A DNA stretch of 64,000 bases. It comes from an uncultured Helicobacteraceae bacterium (GTDB lineage Bacteria; Campylobacterota; Campylobacteria; Campylobacterales; Helicobacteraceae). Of the stretch, positions 17,941 through 26,372 are shown one piece after another. Where the stretch lies: the NCBI GenBank assembly GCA_910578285.1, contig CAJTQL010000001.1, positions 186,001-250,000 of the forward strand. Direction: 5' to 3'. The notes below the pieces were generated by a model. The model saw nothing but the letters and a program-made list of their open reading frames with translations, had not been told where the DNA came from and made no database searches. A program made the translations under genes and the position numbers. The number at the start of each line of letters is the position of its first letter. Position 1 is the stretch's first letter.

Positions 17941-18932
17941 TCAAAGAGTTGCACATCATTGTGTGCGACTCTTGTGCGTATTTCTTCAATAACGGGTGCG
18001 AGCGCATTGTGGTCGGTGGAATCCTCTTGCTGTTTGTTGCGCGTTTCCTCGAGTTCTTCTTTGAGTTCTTTAGCTTTTTGGGCAAATCGTTCGTCCATTT
18101 CCTCGCGCATTTTTTTCATTTTTTCAAGCTTCTTTTTCAATTCCACATCCGTAGATTGAATATCATTAAAAATGTTTGTCGTGTTCTCTGCTTGAGAATC
18201 ATCGGGAATGTTTATCTGATTCAAGGCACTTCTTTCAACTTTCAGAATCGCTTGGTCAATATCATAGATAAGCTGTTGCATGTCGCCACCATACAGTTCG
18301 GCAAGCTGCTCGATATGCCCATCAAAATTTTTGTCCATTTCGAGAAAAGCATTCAACGTATCCTCCAATGTTTCCGAAGTTGTGCTATGAACGACACCTT
18401 TAACATATCTATCGACAGATACATCTGTGGCAGATACATCATCATAGGAAAAATTTACAATAGCTGTTTTTAAATCTCTCAATTCACTACCTTCTACGCG
18501 ACCATTTTTATCACTATCCGCCTCGACAAAATTCTGTTGGTAGGCAATATCGCCAAACCATCCACCCACAAACGCTTCTGCTTTGCCGTTGAGGCGAATC
18601 ACGCCATCTTCGCGCGCATAGAAGTCTTTTGTATCAAATTGTCCCTTGAGTTTGTTGAGGTTTTCTTTGGAAAGATTCAGAGTGATTCTTTGATTTGTCT
18701 TTGGGTTGTTGAACATCACCGCGACAGAATCCTCGATATTGTCTGTTCTATCGCTCACACGAACTTGATTTGCGCGCATCAACGTGGCAATGTTGGTCAG
18801 CCCATTTGCCCTATCCTGCCGCTCCTCTTCTGCCAATGTTTCGCTGCTACGACTCATCAAGCGCGTCTGCATTGCAGAATACAAAGTATTATGACCTACA
18901 TTATAATGCTTGAGCATTCCAACCATTGCCAT
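17928..18932 (-). CDS. EF-hand / coiled-coil protein in a FliA-type operon
   Basis: I recognise no family for this 334-residue protein. Residues 139-150 form a canonical EF-hand loop (DSDKNGRVEGSE). A second loop at 200-211 (DKNFDGHIEQLA) keeps the Asp/Asn/Gly pattern but ends in Ala where Glu is expected. Residues about 262-302 form a strongly charged coiled coil. There is no signal peptide or membrane helix. It follows the 91-residue secreted gene by 5 bases and shares its sigma28-like promoter, so flagellar co-regulation is inferred. The listed ATG touches AAGGAG; the second ATG (18926) has better spacing. Confidence 0.8.
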   Translation of the reverse strand: MAMVGMLKHYNVGHNTLYSAMQTRLMSRSSETLAEEERQDRANGLTNIATLMRANQVRVSDRTDNIEDSVAVMFNNPKTNQRITLNLSKENLNKLKGQFDTKDFYAREDGVIRLNGKAEAFVGGWFGDIAYQQNFVEADSDKNGRVEGSELRDLKTAIVNFSYDDVSATDVSVDRYVKGVVHSTTSETLEDTLNAFLEMDKNFDGHIEQLAELYGGDMQQLIYDIDQAILKVERSALNQINIPDDSQAENTTNIFNDIQSTDVELKKKLEKMKKMREEMDERFAQKAKELKEELEETRNKQQEDSTDHNALAPVIEEIRTRVAHNDVQLFESRA

Positions 18933-18937
18933 ACTCC

Positions 18938-19213
18938 TTAGGGATTAAAATGTACTTTTTTTCCCGCTAAAGGACCTTTAGCAAAGCCACGAATATTGCC
19001 GATAGGTTTCAATCCCTTGAATCTGTCCGTTGAGGCACCGCCCACAACCTGCGCTTCCTCTGCTGCATTGAGAACAACAACGCCCACGCTCTGCTCGCTC
19101 AACATGCCCTGTGTTGCGACAGAGATAAGGTCAAGCTCGGTTGCGCCCGAATCTGCGAGCGCGACTCCACTGATAGTCGCCGCAGCGACAAAGCTGATAA
19201 GAACTTTCTTCAT
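18938..19213 (-). CDS. Small secreted protein with a double-glycine motif and a cationic tail
   Basis: The 91-residue protein has a clear Sec signal peptide (MKKVLISFVAAATISGVALA, probable AxA cleavage after residue 20). Residues 48-59 read LNAAEEAQVVGG. This fits the double-glycine leader pattern L(-12), E(-8), V(-4), G(-2), G(-1) used by C39-peptidase exporters. The 32 residues after GG are strongly basic and Gly/Pro-rich (KGLKPIGNIRGFAKG, then GKKVHFNP). AGGAGG precedes the ATG. It is the first gene behind a sigma28-like promoter. Homologues are unknown to me, and an antimicrobial or signalling peptide is only inference. Confidence 0.8.
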   Translation of the reverse strand: MKKVLISFVAAATISGVALADSGATELDLISVATQGMLSEQSVGVVVLNAAEEAQVVGGASTDRFKGLKPIGNIRGFAKGPLAGKKVHFNP

Positions 19214-19264
19214 GAAAGCCTCCTGTATAACAAGATAGACGACCGAAGTACGTCAGCTATTACC

Positions 19265-19291
19265 ATATCGGTTATTTGTACAATGTTTTTA
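19265..19291 (-). promoter_or_regulatory. Sigma28 (FliA)-type promoter
   Basis: On the minus strand the sequence reads TAAA (19291-19288), 15 bases, then ACCGATAT (19272-19265). The FliA consensus is TAAA-N15-GCCGATAA, so the -35 and the spacing match exactly and the -10 matches in the CCGATA core. It lies about 50 bases before the small secreted gene. Confidence 0.7.
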
Positions 19292-19313
19292 AACAAAATC
19301 CGCACAAACCCCC

Positions 19314-20402
19314 TCACCCCCCAAACGTCTTTTTCATATCAATCACATACCGAAACTTCGCCTGTCCGCTTGTGAGCTTTTCATAAGCCTCATCGATTCT
19401 ATCTCCCGTGATGATTTCTGTCTCGGGATAGATTTTGTGTTTGAGCGAAAAATCAAGCATTTCTTGTGTCTCTTTCATTCCGCCAATCAGCGAACCATAG
19501 ACTTTTTTCCCCGCAGCAAAGACAAGTCTCGTTAAATCAATGCTTAGATTCTCATCTGCTGGTGGTAAGCCTACAATCGCCATTTCTCCGCCAAATTTGA
19601 GCAACTCTGCATAGGCATTCACATCATACGCGGTTGGAATCGTAGAAATGATAAAATCAAATCGTTCGCTCACACCCTTTGTATCAGTATAAAGTGCCTT
19701 TGCACCAAGCTCTAATGCCTCTTTTTCTTTATTTTTATTACGCGCAAACACGCTCACTTCCGCACCCATTTTGATTGCATATTTGAGTGCCATCACGCCT
19801 AGCCCACCAAATCCTGCCACAGCGACTTTATCGCCCGCCTTAACATTGCTAAATTTAATCGGCGAATAGGTGGTGATTCCCGCGCAAAGCAAGGGAGCAA
19901 CTTTTTCTAACGGCGCATCTTGTGGGACATTGACTGCAAATTTTTCGCTCACTACAATATTGTTGGAATATCCGCCATAAGTTGGCTCGTTATCGTGGAA
20001 GCAATCGTGGCAATCATAAGTAAAGACGCATTTGCCATTTTCGCAAAACTGCTCTTGGCTTCTTTTGCACGCCTCACACTCACCGCAAGAATTGACCATA
20101 CAGCCTACCCCTGCGTAATCGCCAACTTTAAATTTGCTTACCTTGCTTCCTACTGCCACGACTTTACCCGCAATCTCGTGTCCGGGCACCATTGGAAAAA
20201 TTCCCTTATGCCATTCCTCACGCGCGCTATGAATATCGCTGTGGCAGATTCCAGCATATAGAATCTCAATCAAAATGTCGTTTTCACCGAGTGCGTGGCG
20301 CGAGAATGTGAAAGGACGAAAACGTGAATCCTTTGAATCCACAGCAAATCCTTGCGCACTAATGCGTTGTTTGTTGGCAATTTCATTGAGTTGTTGTTGC
20401 AT
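19314..20402 (-). CDS. Zinc-dependent alcohol dehydrogenase (cinnamyl-alcohol/YahK type)
   Basis: This medium-chain dehydrogenase of 362 residues probably reduces aldehydes with NADPH. The catalytic zinc site is in AGICHSDIH and GHEIAGKV. The structural zinc cysteines are in NSCGECEACKRSQEQFC, and the Rossmann motif is GFGGLGVMALKYA. The TYDCHDCFHDNEPTYGGYS segment is typical of the CAD/YahK branch. AAAGGAG precedes the ATG. The exact substrate cannot be told from sequence. Confidence 0.92.
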   Translation of the reverse strand: MQQQLNEIANKQRISAQGFAVDSKDSRFRPFTFSRHALGENDILIEILYAGICHSDIHSAREEWHKGIFPMVPGHEIAGKVVAVGSKVSKFKVGDYAGVGCMVNSCGECEACKRSQEQFCENGKCVFTYDCHDCFHDNEPTYGGYSNNIVVSEKFAVNVPQDAPLEKVAPLLCAGITTYSPIKFSNVKAGDKVAVAGFGGLGVMALKYAIKMGAEVSVFARNKNKEKEALELGAKALYTDTKGVSERFDFIISTIPTAYDVNAYAELLKFGGEMAIVGLPPADENLSIDLTRLVFAAGKKVYGSLIGGMKETQEMLDFSLKHKIYPETEIITGDRIDEAYEKLTSGQAKFRYVIDMKKTFGG

Positions 20403-20432
20403 TCTGTACTCCTTTATCTAAATATATTTGGC

Positions 20433-20463
20433 ATGATACAACCTGATAGTTACTCTCTGTCAA
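20433..20463 (-). promoter_or_regulatory. Putative adh promoter with a 19-base spacer
   Basis: TTGACA (20463-20458, minus strand) and TATCAT (20438-20433) are 19 bases apart, upstream of the alcohol dehydrogenase. A 19-base spacer is the hallmark of MerR-family-activated promoters, but no convincing dyad fills it, so this is tentative. Confidence 0.35.
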
Positions 20464-20502
20464 GAGATTTGAGATTTTTATCTGCCCGCCATATTCTAAA
20501 AC

Positions 20503-22674
20503 CTAATACACCACATTTAACCTCTCTTTAAATTGTGCGTCAAGGTTTAAGAAAGACTCCAAATTTATATCCGCAAAGCCATCAAGATAAATATACTCAT
20601 CACTTGTTTGTGCTAAAGTTTCAAGCACTCCTTTATCACATTCTATGCAAAAGTAGGAATCTTCGCATTTATAGAGTTTGTCCTCTATCACTACTTGCAA
20701 AGTTTGGCTTAGGGTTTTGCCCGCAGATAAGGCTAGATTGATTGCTTTATCTAATGCACTTAAATTTGTATTTGTTGTGAGAGCAAGTGTGCCTTTTTCA
20801 TCACTTATAAGCTTTGGCTTAGATTCTAAGGTAAAAATATTCAAGCACATATTAGCATTTATTTTCTTTGCCGCTCGTTTCACTCTGTCTATCGTAATAT
20901 CGCTAATGGTGGGGTTTTCACTCCCTAGCTCATTTTTGCAAAAATCATACGCGGTTTTGCTTTTCTCCTCCTTGATTGGCTCATCAAGTTGCACCAAAAT
21001 AAACTGCCTATTGCCCTTATCCTCTGCGTTAAGCTCCATTACTGCCTGTGCAGTTGTCCCACTTCCTGCAAAAAAGTCTAGGATAATGTCGTTTGAATCG
21101 GAGGAAGTTGAAATTTGTAGAAAATGTTTTATTAAATTTATAGGCTTTGGTGCAGTGAATAATTTTGCATTAAATAAATCATTTAACTCTAAAGTAGCGT
21201 GAGTATTTAGTATGTCTAAAATTAAATTTTTGTGCGGGGCAGCCCTTTGAATAATTTTATCTTCATTATCTACAAAAAGGTAATTTTTATAACAAACAGC
21301 CCAACCACTTTCTTTATGTTTAGATTTTCTAAACTCTATAAAACCATTTTCTAACCCCCATTTAAACTTATCTTTTCCCCAAGTCCATACCCAACCTTCA
21401 TTAACATAATTTTTTCTTCCATTAGGATAAGTAATTGTTCCGTCTGGGCATTCTATCGCATAGTTTAATGAGTCGCTATAATGAATCCCACCTCTATCTA
21501 AATTATCAATATAATATTTACCTCTCCTTTCTATATATTTATCACTTAATTTATATCTTTTTTCATCGTGAGACTCTAAATTTTTATTAAAACTAAAATC
21601 TAAAAAATCACTGTTTTTAACATAGCATAAAATATATTCTATTATATTTGCTATACCCTTTGCATCCGAAGCTCCTGTTTTTCGTCTCCACACAAAACAA
21701 CATACAAAATTCTCCTCGCCAAAAATCTCATCACAAAGTAATTTAAGATTTGCTTGTTCGTTATCATCAATGCTAATAAATATCACGCCCTCATCTTTAA
21801 GCAAATCCCTTGCAAGTTTCAGTCGTGGCAAGATGAAGCTAAGCCAACCACTATGGGATTTGCTCCCTGTGATATTGCGAAAGAATTGCAAGGTTTCACT
21901 TGGAATCTCCTGCCCATTTTCGTCTATTTCAAGCAAGCCCACTTCGCGTAAAATTGCTTTATAATCTGCTCTAAAATCATCGGGGTAGATGAAATTGTCA
22001 TTTTTAGTATTATAGGGTGGGTCGATATAAATCATTTTGATTTTTTCACTATAAGCGGATTTGAGGATTTTAAGTGCGTCAAGGTTATCGCCTATGATAA
22101 GGGTGTTTGTTTGCGATTCCTCTTTTAGCGATAAATGTGGGAGCGGCGAGGAAACTTCGTTTTGAGATTCTTCACCTGCTAAAGCAGGTTCAGAATGACA
22201 AGAGGAGTTGGCTAAAGATTCAGAATGACAAGATGGGAAGCCATTAGAACGACAATTTCTTTCTTTGTCATGTTGAGGCTTTGAAAAAGCCGAAACATCT
22301 CTATTATCTTTATGAGATTCTATATTTTGGGATTCTTCAGTCGCTCTTGCTCCTTCAGAATGACAAGAGGAATTGGCTAAAGATTCAGAATGACAAGAGG
22401 AAGTTTTAGAATGGCAAAATGTTTCTTTATGTTTGAGCACTTTTTGGCAAGGGGTAGTATAAAGCGCGTTTGCTAGTCCTTTGCCTGTGAAAGTTAGTTC
22501 ATAGCCTTGCATATTACTTATATCTTTCCCTAGCAATGCGGCAATGGCATTGAGATTTACTTGCCCCTCTCTTATGCTCTGTGGGAAGTGTGTTTTTAGC
22601 ATTTCTTCAAGTGGATTGGAATCTCTTTCAAGGATTTTTATACCCTTTTGTGCTGCTTGTTTTTTATCTATCAT
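20503..22674 (-). CDS. mod: Type III restriction-modification methyltransferase (Mod)
   Basis: This is the adenine-N6 methyltransferase and recognition subunit of a type III system. In the 723 residues the catalytic motif DPPYNTKNDNF is at 218-228 and the SAM-binding motif FFAGSGTTAQAVMELN lies near the C-terminal third, the beta-class order. Target recognition should lie between them. Residues about 85-188 are an odd insertion rich in CHSESLANSSCHSE and EESQN, encoded by two copies of a 68-bp palindromic-type repeat. The gene starts inside the res stop codon (ATGA overlap) and is A+T-rich compared with its surroundings. Confidence 0.95.
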   Translation of the reverse strand: MIDKKQAAQKGIKILERDSNPLEEMLKTHFPQSIREGQVNLNAIAALLGKDISNMQGYELTFTGKGLANALYTTPCQKVLKHKETFCHSKTSSCHSESLANSSCHSEGARATEESQNIESHKDNRDVSAFSKPQHDKERNCRSNGFPSCHSESLANSSCHSEPALAGEESQNEVSSPLPHLSLKEESQTNTLIIGDNLDALKILKSAYSEKIKMIYIDPPYNTKNDNFIYPDDFRADYKAILREVGLLEIDENGQEIPSETLQFFRNITGSKSHSGWLSFILPRLKLARDLLKDEGVIFISIDDNEQANLKLLCDEIFGEENFVCCFVWRRKTGASDAKGIANIIEYILCYVKNSDFLDFSFNKNLESHDEKRYKLSDKYIERRGKYYIDNLDRGGIHYSDSLNYAIECPDGTITYPNGRKNYVNEGWVWTWGKDKFKWGLENGFIEFRKSKHKESGWAVCYKNYLFVDNEDKIIQRAAPHKNLILDILNTHATLELNDLFNAKLFTAPKPINLIKHFLQISTSSDSNDIILDFFAGSGTTAQAVMELNAEDKGNRQFILVQLDEPIKEEKSKTAYDFCKNELGSENPTISDITIDRVKRAAKKINANMCLNIFTLESKPKLISDEKGTLALTTNTNLSALDKAINLALSAGKTLSQTLQVVIEDKLYKCEDSYFCIECDKGVLETLAQTSDEYIYLDGFADINLESFLNLDAQFKERLNVVY
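22166..22233. repeat. Intragenic repeat copy A in mod
   Basis: This 68-base unit begins GATTCTTCA and ends TTCAGAATGACAAGA. Its last 45 bases match copy B, 165 bases away, with one mismatch. On the coding strand it reads TGTCATTCTGA...GAAGAATC, the look of dispersed palindromic bacterial repeats. It is inserted in frame. Confidence 0.85.
22331..22398. repeat. Intragenic repeat copy B in mod
   Basis: Second copy of the 68-base unit. The first 9 and last 45 bases agree with copy A (one mismatch in the 45); the middle, loop-like part differs. It keeps the Mod reading frame and encodes the CHSEGARATEESQN-type peptide. Confidence 0.85.
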
Positions 22675-25589
22675 ACCTTATCCTTTAGTGTGCTTTTTAT
22701 GGTATCAAGCAAAGATTGCTTATTTATGCGTGTGGTAAAAATCACTTTGGTGTTTTTAAGATTTCTTTGCAAGGATTCAAAAAATCTTTTAGCATAGTCA
22801 ATTTTATATTGCTCTTCTGCGGGAATATCGCTCTCTTTATCATATCCTTTTGTTTCACAGACAAAAAAGATTTTTGTGCCCTTTTTGTCTTTTAAAAGAT
22901 AGGCAAAATCTGGCTGATATGCCTTAAAGGGAGTGGGAATGCTAAACTTAGGGAGCTTAGCAAAGACTTCTATGCTTTTGCCCTCCACATTTTGCACATT
23001 CTCTAGGATGACTTGCTCTTCAATGTTAGAATCATAAATCCCTTTATCGTAAAGATATTTATCGCTTGGCTTTTCTTTGCTTTCATATCTACCTAACTTA
23101 TGCTTATAAATCTCATCTTTTGGCTCTCCCTTGCTTGTATAAAGTGGGTCGTTCTCGGCAAATGTAAATGTCGCATTAGAAAACGCATTTTGGCAAAATT
23201 CATAACTCACGCAAGAAAGCAAATTTGCGTGTAAGGAATCTGCGATGATATTTTTGAGTGTGGCAAAGGCTTTTTTGGGTGAATTATAAAAATTCTCGTG
23301 ATTGAGTGCGTTATAAATTTCGTATATAAGCTTAAGCGGTAAATGTGAATCTTTGGCAAAATCAAGCAAAAAAGCGGATAGTTCCTTTTGCAAGGCTTTT
23401 TTATAATCTTTATCCTTTAGAGTAGTGGAATCTGCGATGATGATTCTATTTTGCTTGGCATCATAGATTTTACGCTCGTAGGTGATAGATTCTTTTTCAA
23501 TCTTGGTTTGATTAAAGCTATGCGCGATAGAATCTATCAAGGCTTGTTTTTGGATATTATGGTAGGTGAGTTGTGCTTTGGCATTGATTGTGTGCCATAA
23601 CTCTTTAAAGTCTTTGGCTAGTTCTTTGCGGATTTTGACCTTTTCTTGGGATTTGTTTGCGTTAATGAGCTGGTCGTGTTTGTTATTGGATTCTTTAAAT
23701 CTCTCTAGCACCCACTCAAAATCATCGCCTAGAATCTCCTTTGCTTCCTCATTGTCTTTGATTGCTTCATAAATAGGGGAGATGATTTTGTAGGTATTGT
23801 TTTCCTCATTGTATTCAATGACTTTTAGTCGCTTTCTTAACAAATAGATAAAATCATCACTCTTTTCTTTGTGTTTTATCATTTTATTTAATACATTGCC
23901 ATCAATAAAATCCCCACCAAATACAAAGCTAGATTCCATAATTTCATTTTGCAATCCCTCTATAAAGCCTAGCTCCTCGCCGCTTACTAACATATCAAGG
24001 TAATTGATGTCAAAAAAGGTATTATCATTAGAATCCAAATAGCGATGTGTAATGCGTTTGCCCTCGCTATTTACACAGATTCTCAAACCCCGCCCTACTT
24101 GCTGATGTCTGCTTGTATCGCTACTAGAATTTGCTAGTTTGGTAAGCGTGAAAATGTTAGGATTATCCCAACCCTCTTGCAAAGCCCACACACTAAAGAT
24201 AAAGCGCAAGGGAATGTCAAAGGATAAAAGCTTTTCTTTTTGCCCTAAAATCATCTTAATATCGTTTGCTTCAATATTTTCTTTGGTGTTTTCTTTTTTC
24301 TTTGTGCTTCCTTGACTATCACCGCTAAAATAGCCTTGATGAACACGTAAATTCCCGCTTTCATCAAAATCTTTCGCTAGATAATCTTTGTAGTTTTGGG
24401 GTAAATGTGGATCGGATAAAATTTCTTTACGTTTTTGCTTATAAAGCCTTTCAAATTCGTTTTTGATAAAAGGTGCTCCCTTGCCCTCTACCTCCCTAAA
24501 ATCCTCAATATTTGGGATAAAAAAGAGACTTAAGGCTTTGATGTTTTGCGAAAACAAAATCGCCTCTTTTTCAAAATGTAAGTCTATAGCTTTTTTAAGT
24601 AAGGTGGTAATCTCGGAATCTTGGAGTTTATAAGATTTTAGTTTTTCTAATATATCTCCATTACTTAAATAGGCTTTATCTTTAGTAGTTTTGACAATAT
24701 TTACACCACTTAAACTAGAATCCAATCTCCCTAAATCCACGCCTTTTATAAAGGTGTCGTGCTTTTCTATTCCCGCCTTTAGAAATGAAAGCTTTGCACT
24801 TTTGCTATCGGCAGAAAGAAGAAAGGGAGCTTGAGAATCCTTAGAAATCGTATGCACGCGGATTTGCTTTACAAGGTATTTTCTAAATGCACTAATGGAA
24901 TCCAAACAATAGGCGACATTGCTTAATTCAAAGCCTTTTTCTTTTGGAAAAGTCGCACCAAAACGAAAATATAATGCGCTAATCTTGCTAAAATAGGCAT
25001 TAAATGCCTCTCCTTTAAGCAAATGCGGCTCATCAATTATAGAAATAGGATTCAGCGCAGCAATATTTTCAAAAATGCTTTTTGTATCAAAAAGGCTTTC
25101 GCTTGTTTTATTGAGGATATTGTCTTTTTTATCTATCGCACTATTGGTTAGAATCAGCACACTTAATTCATCGGTGTTTTTAATATAGTGATTGATAATT
25201 GCACTTTGGGATTTACTCCCTTCATAAGTGTAGATTTTAAGGTGATGTTTGTATTGGTTATAAAAATAATCTTTGGTAAGGCGGATATTTTGTTTAACAG
25301 ATTCTAAAATCGCCTTACGTGGAACAAAGATAATGAATTTGTTTTGCTTATAGACTTTATGGAGCTCAAAAATAAGATTAAGATAAGTAAAAGTTTTGCC
25401 TGTGCCTGTTTCCATTAAAATATCAATATTTAACTTATTACTTAGGGCTTTTATGGGGATTTGTGTATGAAACTTTGCAAAGCAATCTTTTAAATTCTCT
25501 GCACTTTGGTGTTTGAAATTGAAGTTTTCTAAAAGAGTAATAATATTCTCAATACATTCTTGCTGATAATCTTGCTTTTCAAAAATCAT
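22671..25589 (-). CDS. res: Type III restriction endonuclease subunit (Res)
   Basis: This 972-residue SF2 helicase-nuclease translocates or diffuses on DNA with Mod and cuts unmethylated DNA. Walker A is METGTGKTFTYL, the DEAD-like box is IIDEPHLLKG, and motif VI is DTSRHQQVGRGLRI. The C-terminal PD-(D/E)XK nuclease has PDFAYLLKDKKG followed by FFVCETKG. Everything looks intact. Res precedes mod here, whereas EcoP1/EcoP15-type operons have mod first. The pair is visibly more A+T-rich than its neighbours, which suggests horizontal acquisition. Confidence 0.95.
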   Translation of the reverse strand: MIFEKQDYQQECIENIITLLENFNFKHQSAENLKDCFAKFHTQIPIKALSNKLNIDILMETGTGKTFTYLNLIFELHKVYKQNKFIIFVPRKAILESVKQNIRLTKDYFYNQYKHHLKIYTYEGSKSQSAIINHYIKNTDELSVLILTNSAIDKKDNILNKTSESLFDTKSIFENIAALNPISIIDEPHLLKGEAFNAYFSKISALYFRFGATFPKEKGFELSNVAYCLDSISAFRKYLVKQIRVHTISKDSQAPFLLSADSKSAKLSFLKAGIEKHDTFIKGVDLGRLDSSLSGVNIVKTTKDKAYLSNGDILEKLKSYKLQDSEITTLLKKAIDLHFEKEAILFSQNIKALSLFFIPNIEDFREVEGKGAPFIKNEFERLYKQKRKEILSDPHLPQNYKDYLAKDFDESGNLRVHQGYFSGDSQGSTKKKENTKENIEANDIKMILGQKEKLLSFDIPLRFIFSVWALQEGWDNPNIFTLTKLANSSSDTSRHQQVGRGLRICVNSEGKRITHRYLDSNDNTFFDINYLDMLVSGEELGFIEGLQNEIMESSFVFGGDFIDGNVLNKMIKHKEKSDDFIYLLRKRLKVIEYNEENNTYKIISPIYEAIKDNEEAKEILGDDFEWVLERFKESNNKHDQLINANKSQEKVKIRKELAKDFKELWHTINAKAQLTYHNIQKQALIDSIAHSFNQTKIEKESITYERKIYDAKQNRIIIADSTTLKDKDYKKALQKELSAFLLDFAKDSHLPLKLIYEIYNALNHENFYNSPKKAFATLKNIIADSLHANLLSCVSYEFCQNAFSNATFTFAENDPLYTSKGEPKDEIYKHKLGRYESKEKPSDKYLYDKGIYDSNIEEQVILENVQNVEGKSIEVFAKLPKFSIPTPFKAYQPDFAYLLKDKKGTKIFFVCETKGYDKESDIPAEEQYKIDYAKRFFESLQRNLKNTKVIFTTRINKQSLLDTIKSTLKDKV

Positions 25590-25755
25590 TTTGCTTTTGC
25601 CTTTTAATATTATAAAAAATCATGCTACCAAATATAAACAAATTTCACCTTAACTACTTGACATAATCACAGTTGCTCACGACAAGAAATACAAGAGCAC
25701 ATGCGAGATTGCAAAACTACACGTGCAATACTAACCTCCTTTCTTGTTCGCATCA

Positions 25756-26160
25756 TCAAGGATTTGCATTGCAATTGTAAATCGCGCTGCACAGCACAAC
25801 CGCATCGAGCCGAAGCCGCACAGAATCAAGCAGCTCTTCGTCCTTGCCCTCAATCTCGCGCACAAGCAAGCAATCGCTCAAATAATCCTGCACAATGCGC
25901 TGCCATTGTTTGAGATTCTGCTCGCTCTCCCCAAGTGGAGCAAGCAGATAGGCAACACCATAATTCATGCCCCACAACACATCATATGTGCTGCGAATCC
26001 ACAGCGCCGTTTGCAGTCCTGCTTTGGTGCATCGCAAAAGCAGCGCCTCGCTTGAACGCTCAAAACACAGAATCTGCCCACTTTTGCCATTCAGCTCGCC
26101 CTCATCGCGCACACAAACAAAACGCTCATTCCCAAGCTGTGGATAGCCAAGTAGCTTCAT
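25756..26160 (-). CDS. Conserved hypothetical protein
   Basis: This 134-residue protein starts MKLLGYPQLGNERFVCVRDE. It is soluble, mixed alpha/beta, with no recognisable motif; several cysteines near the C-terminus are not arranged as a metal site. I chose ATG 26160 because it overlaps the stop of the upstream 71-residue gene (ATGA). It is the last gene of the long ribA-to-rsmG run. I recall an uncharacterised H. pylori gene in this position. No function is assigned. Confidence 0.75.
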   Translation of the reverse strand: MKLLGYPQLGNERFVCVRDEGELNGKSGQILCFERSSEALLLRCTKAGLQTALWIRSTYDVLWGMNYGVAYLLAPLGESEQNLKQWQRIVQDYLSDCLLVREIEGKDEELLDSVRLRLDAVVLCSAIYNCNANP

Positions 26161-26372
26161 TGCCGAGCCTTGAAGCACTCTTGCGAGCAATAATGCTTGC
26201 CGTGGGCGGCAATCATCTCGCGTTCGCTCACATATGTCCCACAGACATCGCATTCAAACATTTCATCACTATCAATTTGAGGCATTTGGTTTTCATGTTT
26301 TTTTATCCATTTTCGCACAAAAAAATACAGAATCAACAAGACGATTCCAATAAGCAAAAAACGCGACATCAC
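26157..26372 (-). CDS. Small membrane-anchored zinc-finger protein (PP0621-like)
   Basis: The 71-residue protein has an N-terminal transmembrane helix (about residues 4-19, FLLIGIVLLILYFFVRKW) and a C-terminal Cys/His cluster: CDVCGTYV, then HGKHYCSQEC. The CX2C...CX3C arrangement with a His looks like a TRASH/zinc-ribbon fold, as in the PP0621 family of unknown role. It overlaps rsmG upstream and the next hypothetical gene downstream by 4 bases each. Confidence 0.8.
   Translation of the reverse strand: MMSRFLLIGIVLLILYFFVRKWIKKHENQMPQIDSDEMFECDVCGTYVSEREMIAAHGKHYCSQECFKARQ

Noticed and set aside
17949..18473. 174-codon plus-strand Phe-rich frame opposite the EF-hand gene
   Set aside because: Its composition is the complement of a Glu/Lys-rich coiled coil (CTT/TTC codons), not a real membrane protein.
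22141..22402. Repeats in mod as a phase-variation tract
   Set aside because: The units are long and diverged, not short tandem repeats of 1-7 bases, so classical slipped-strand switching is unlikely, although recombination between them is possible.
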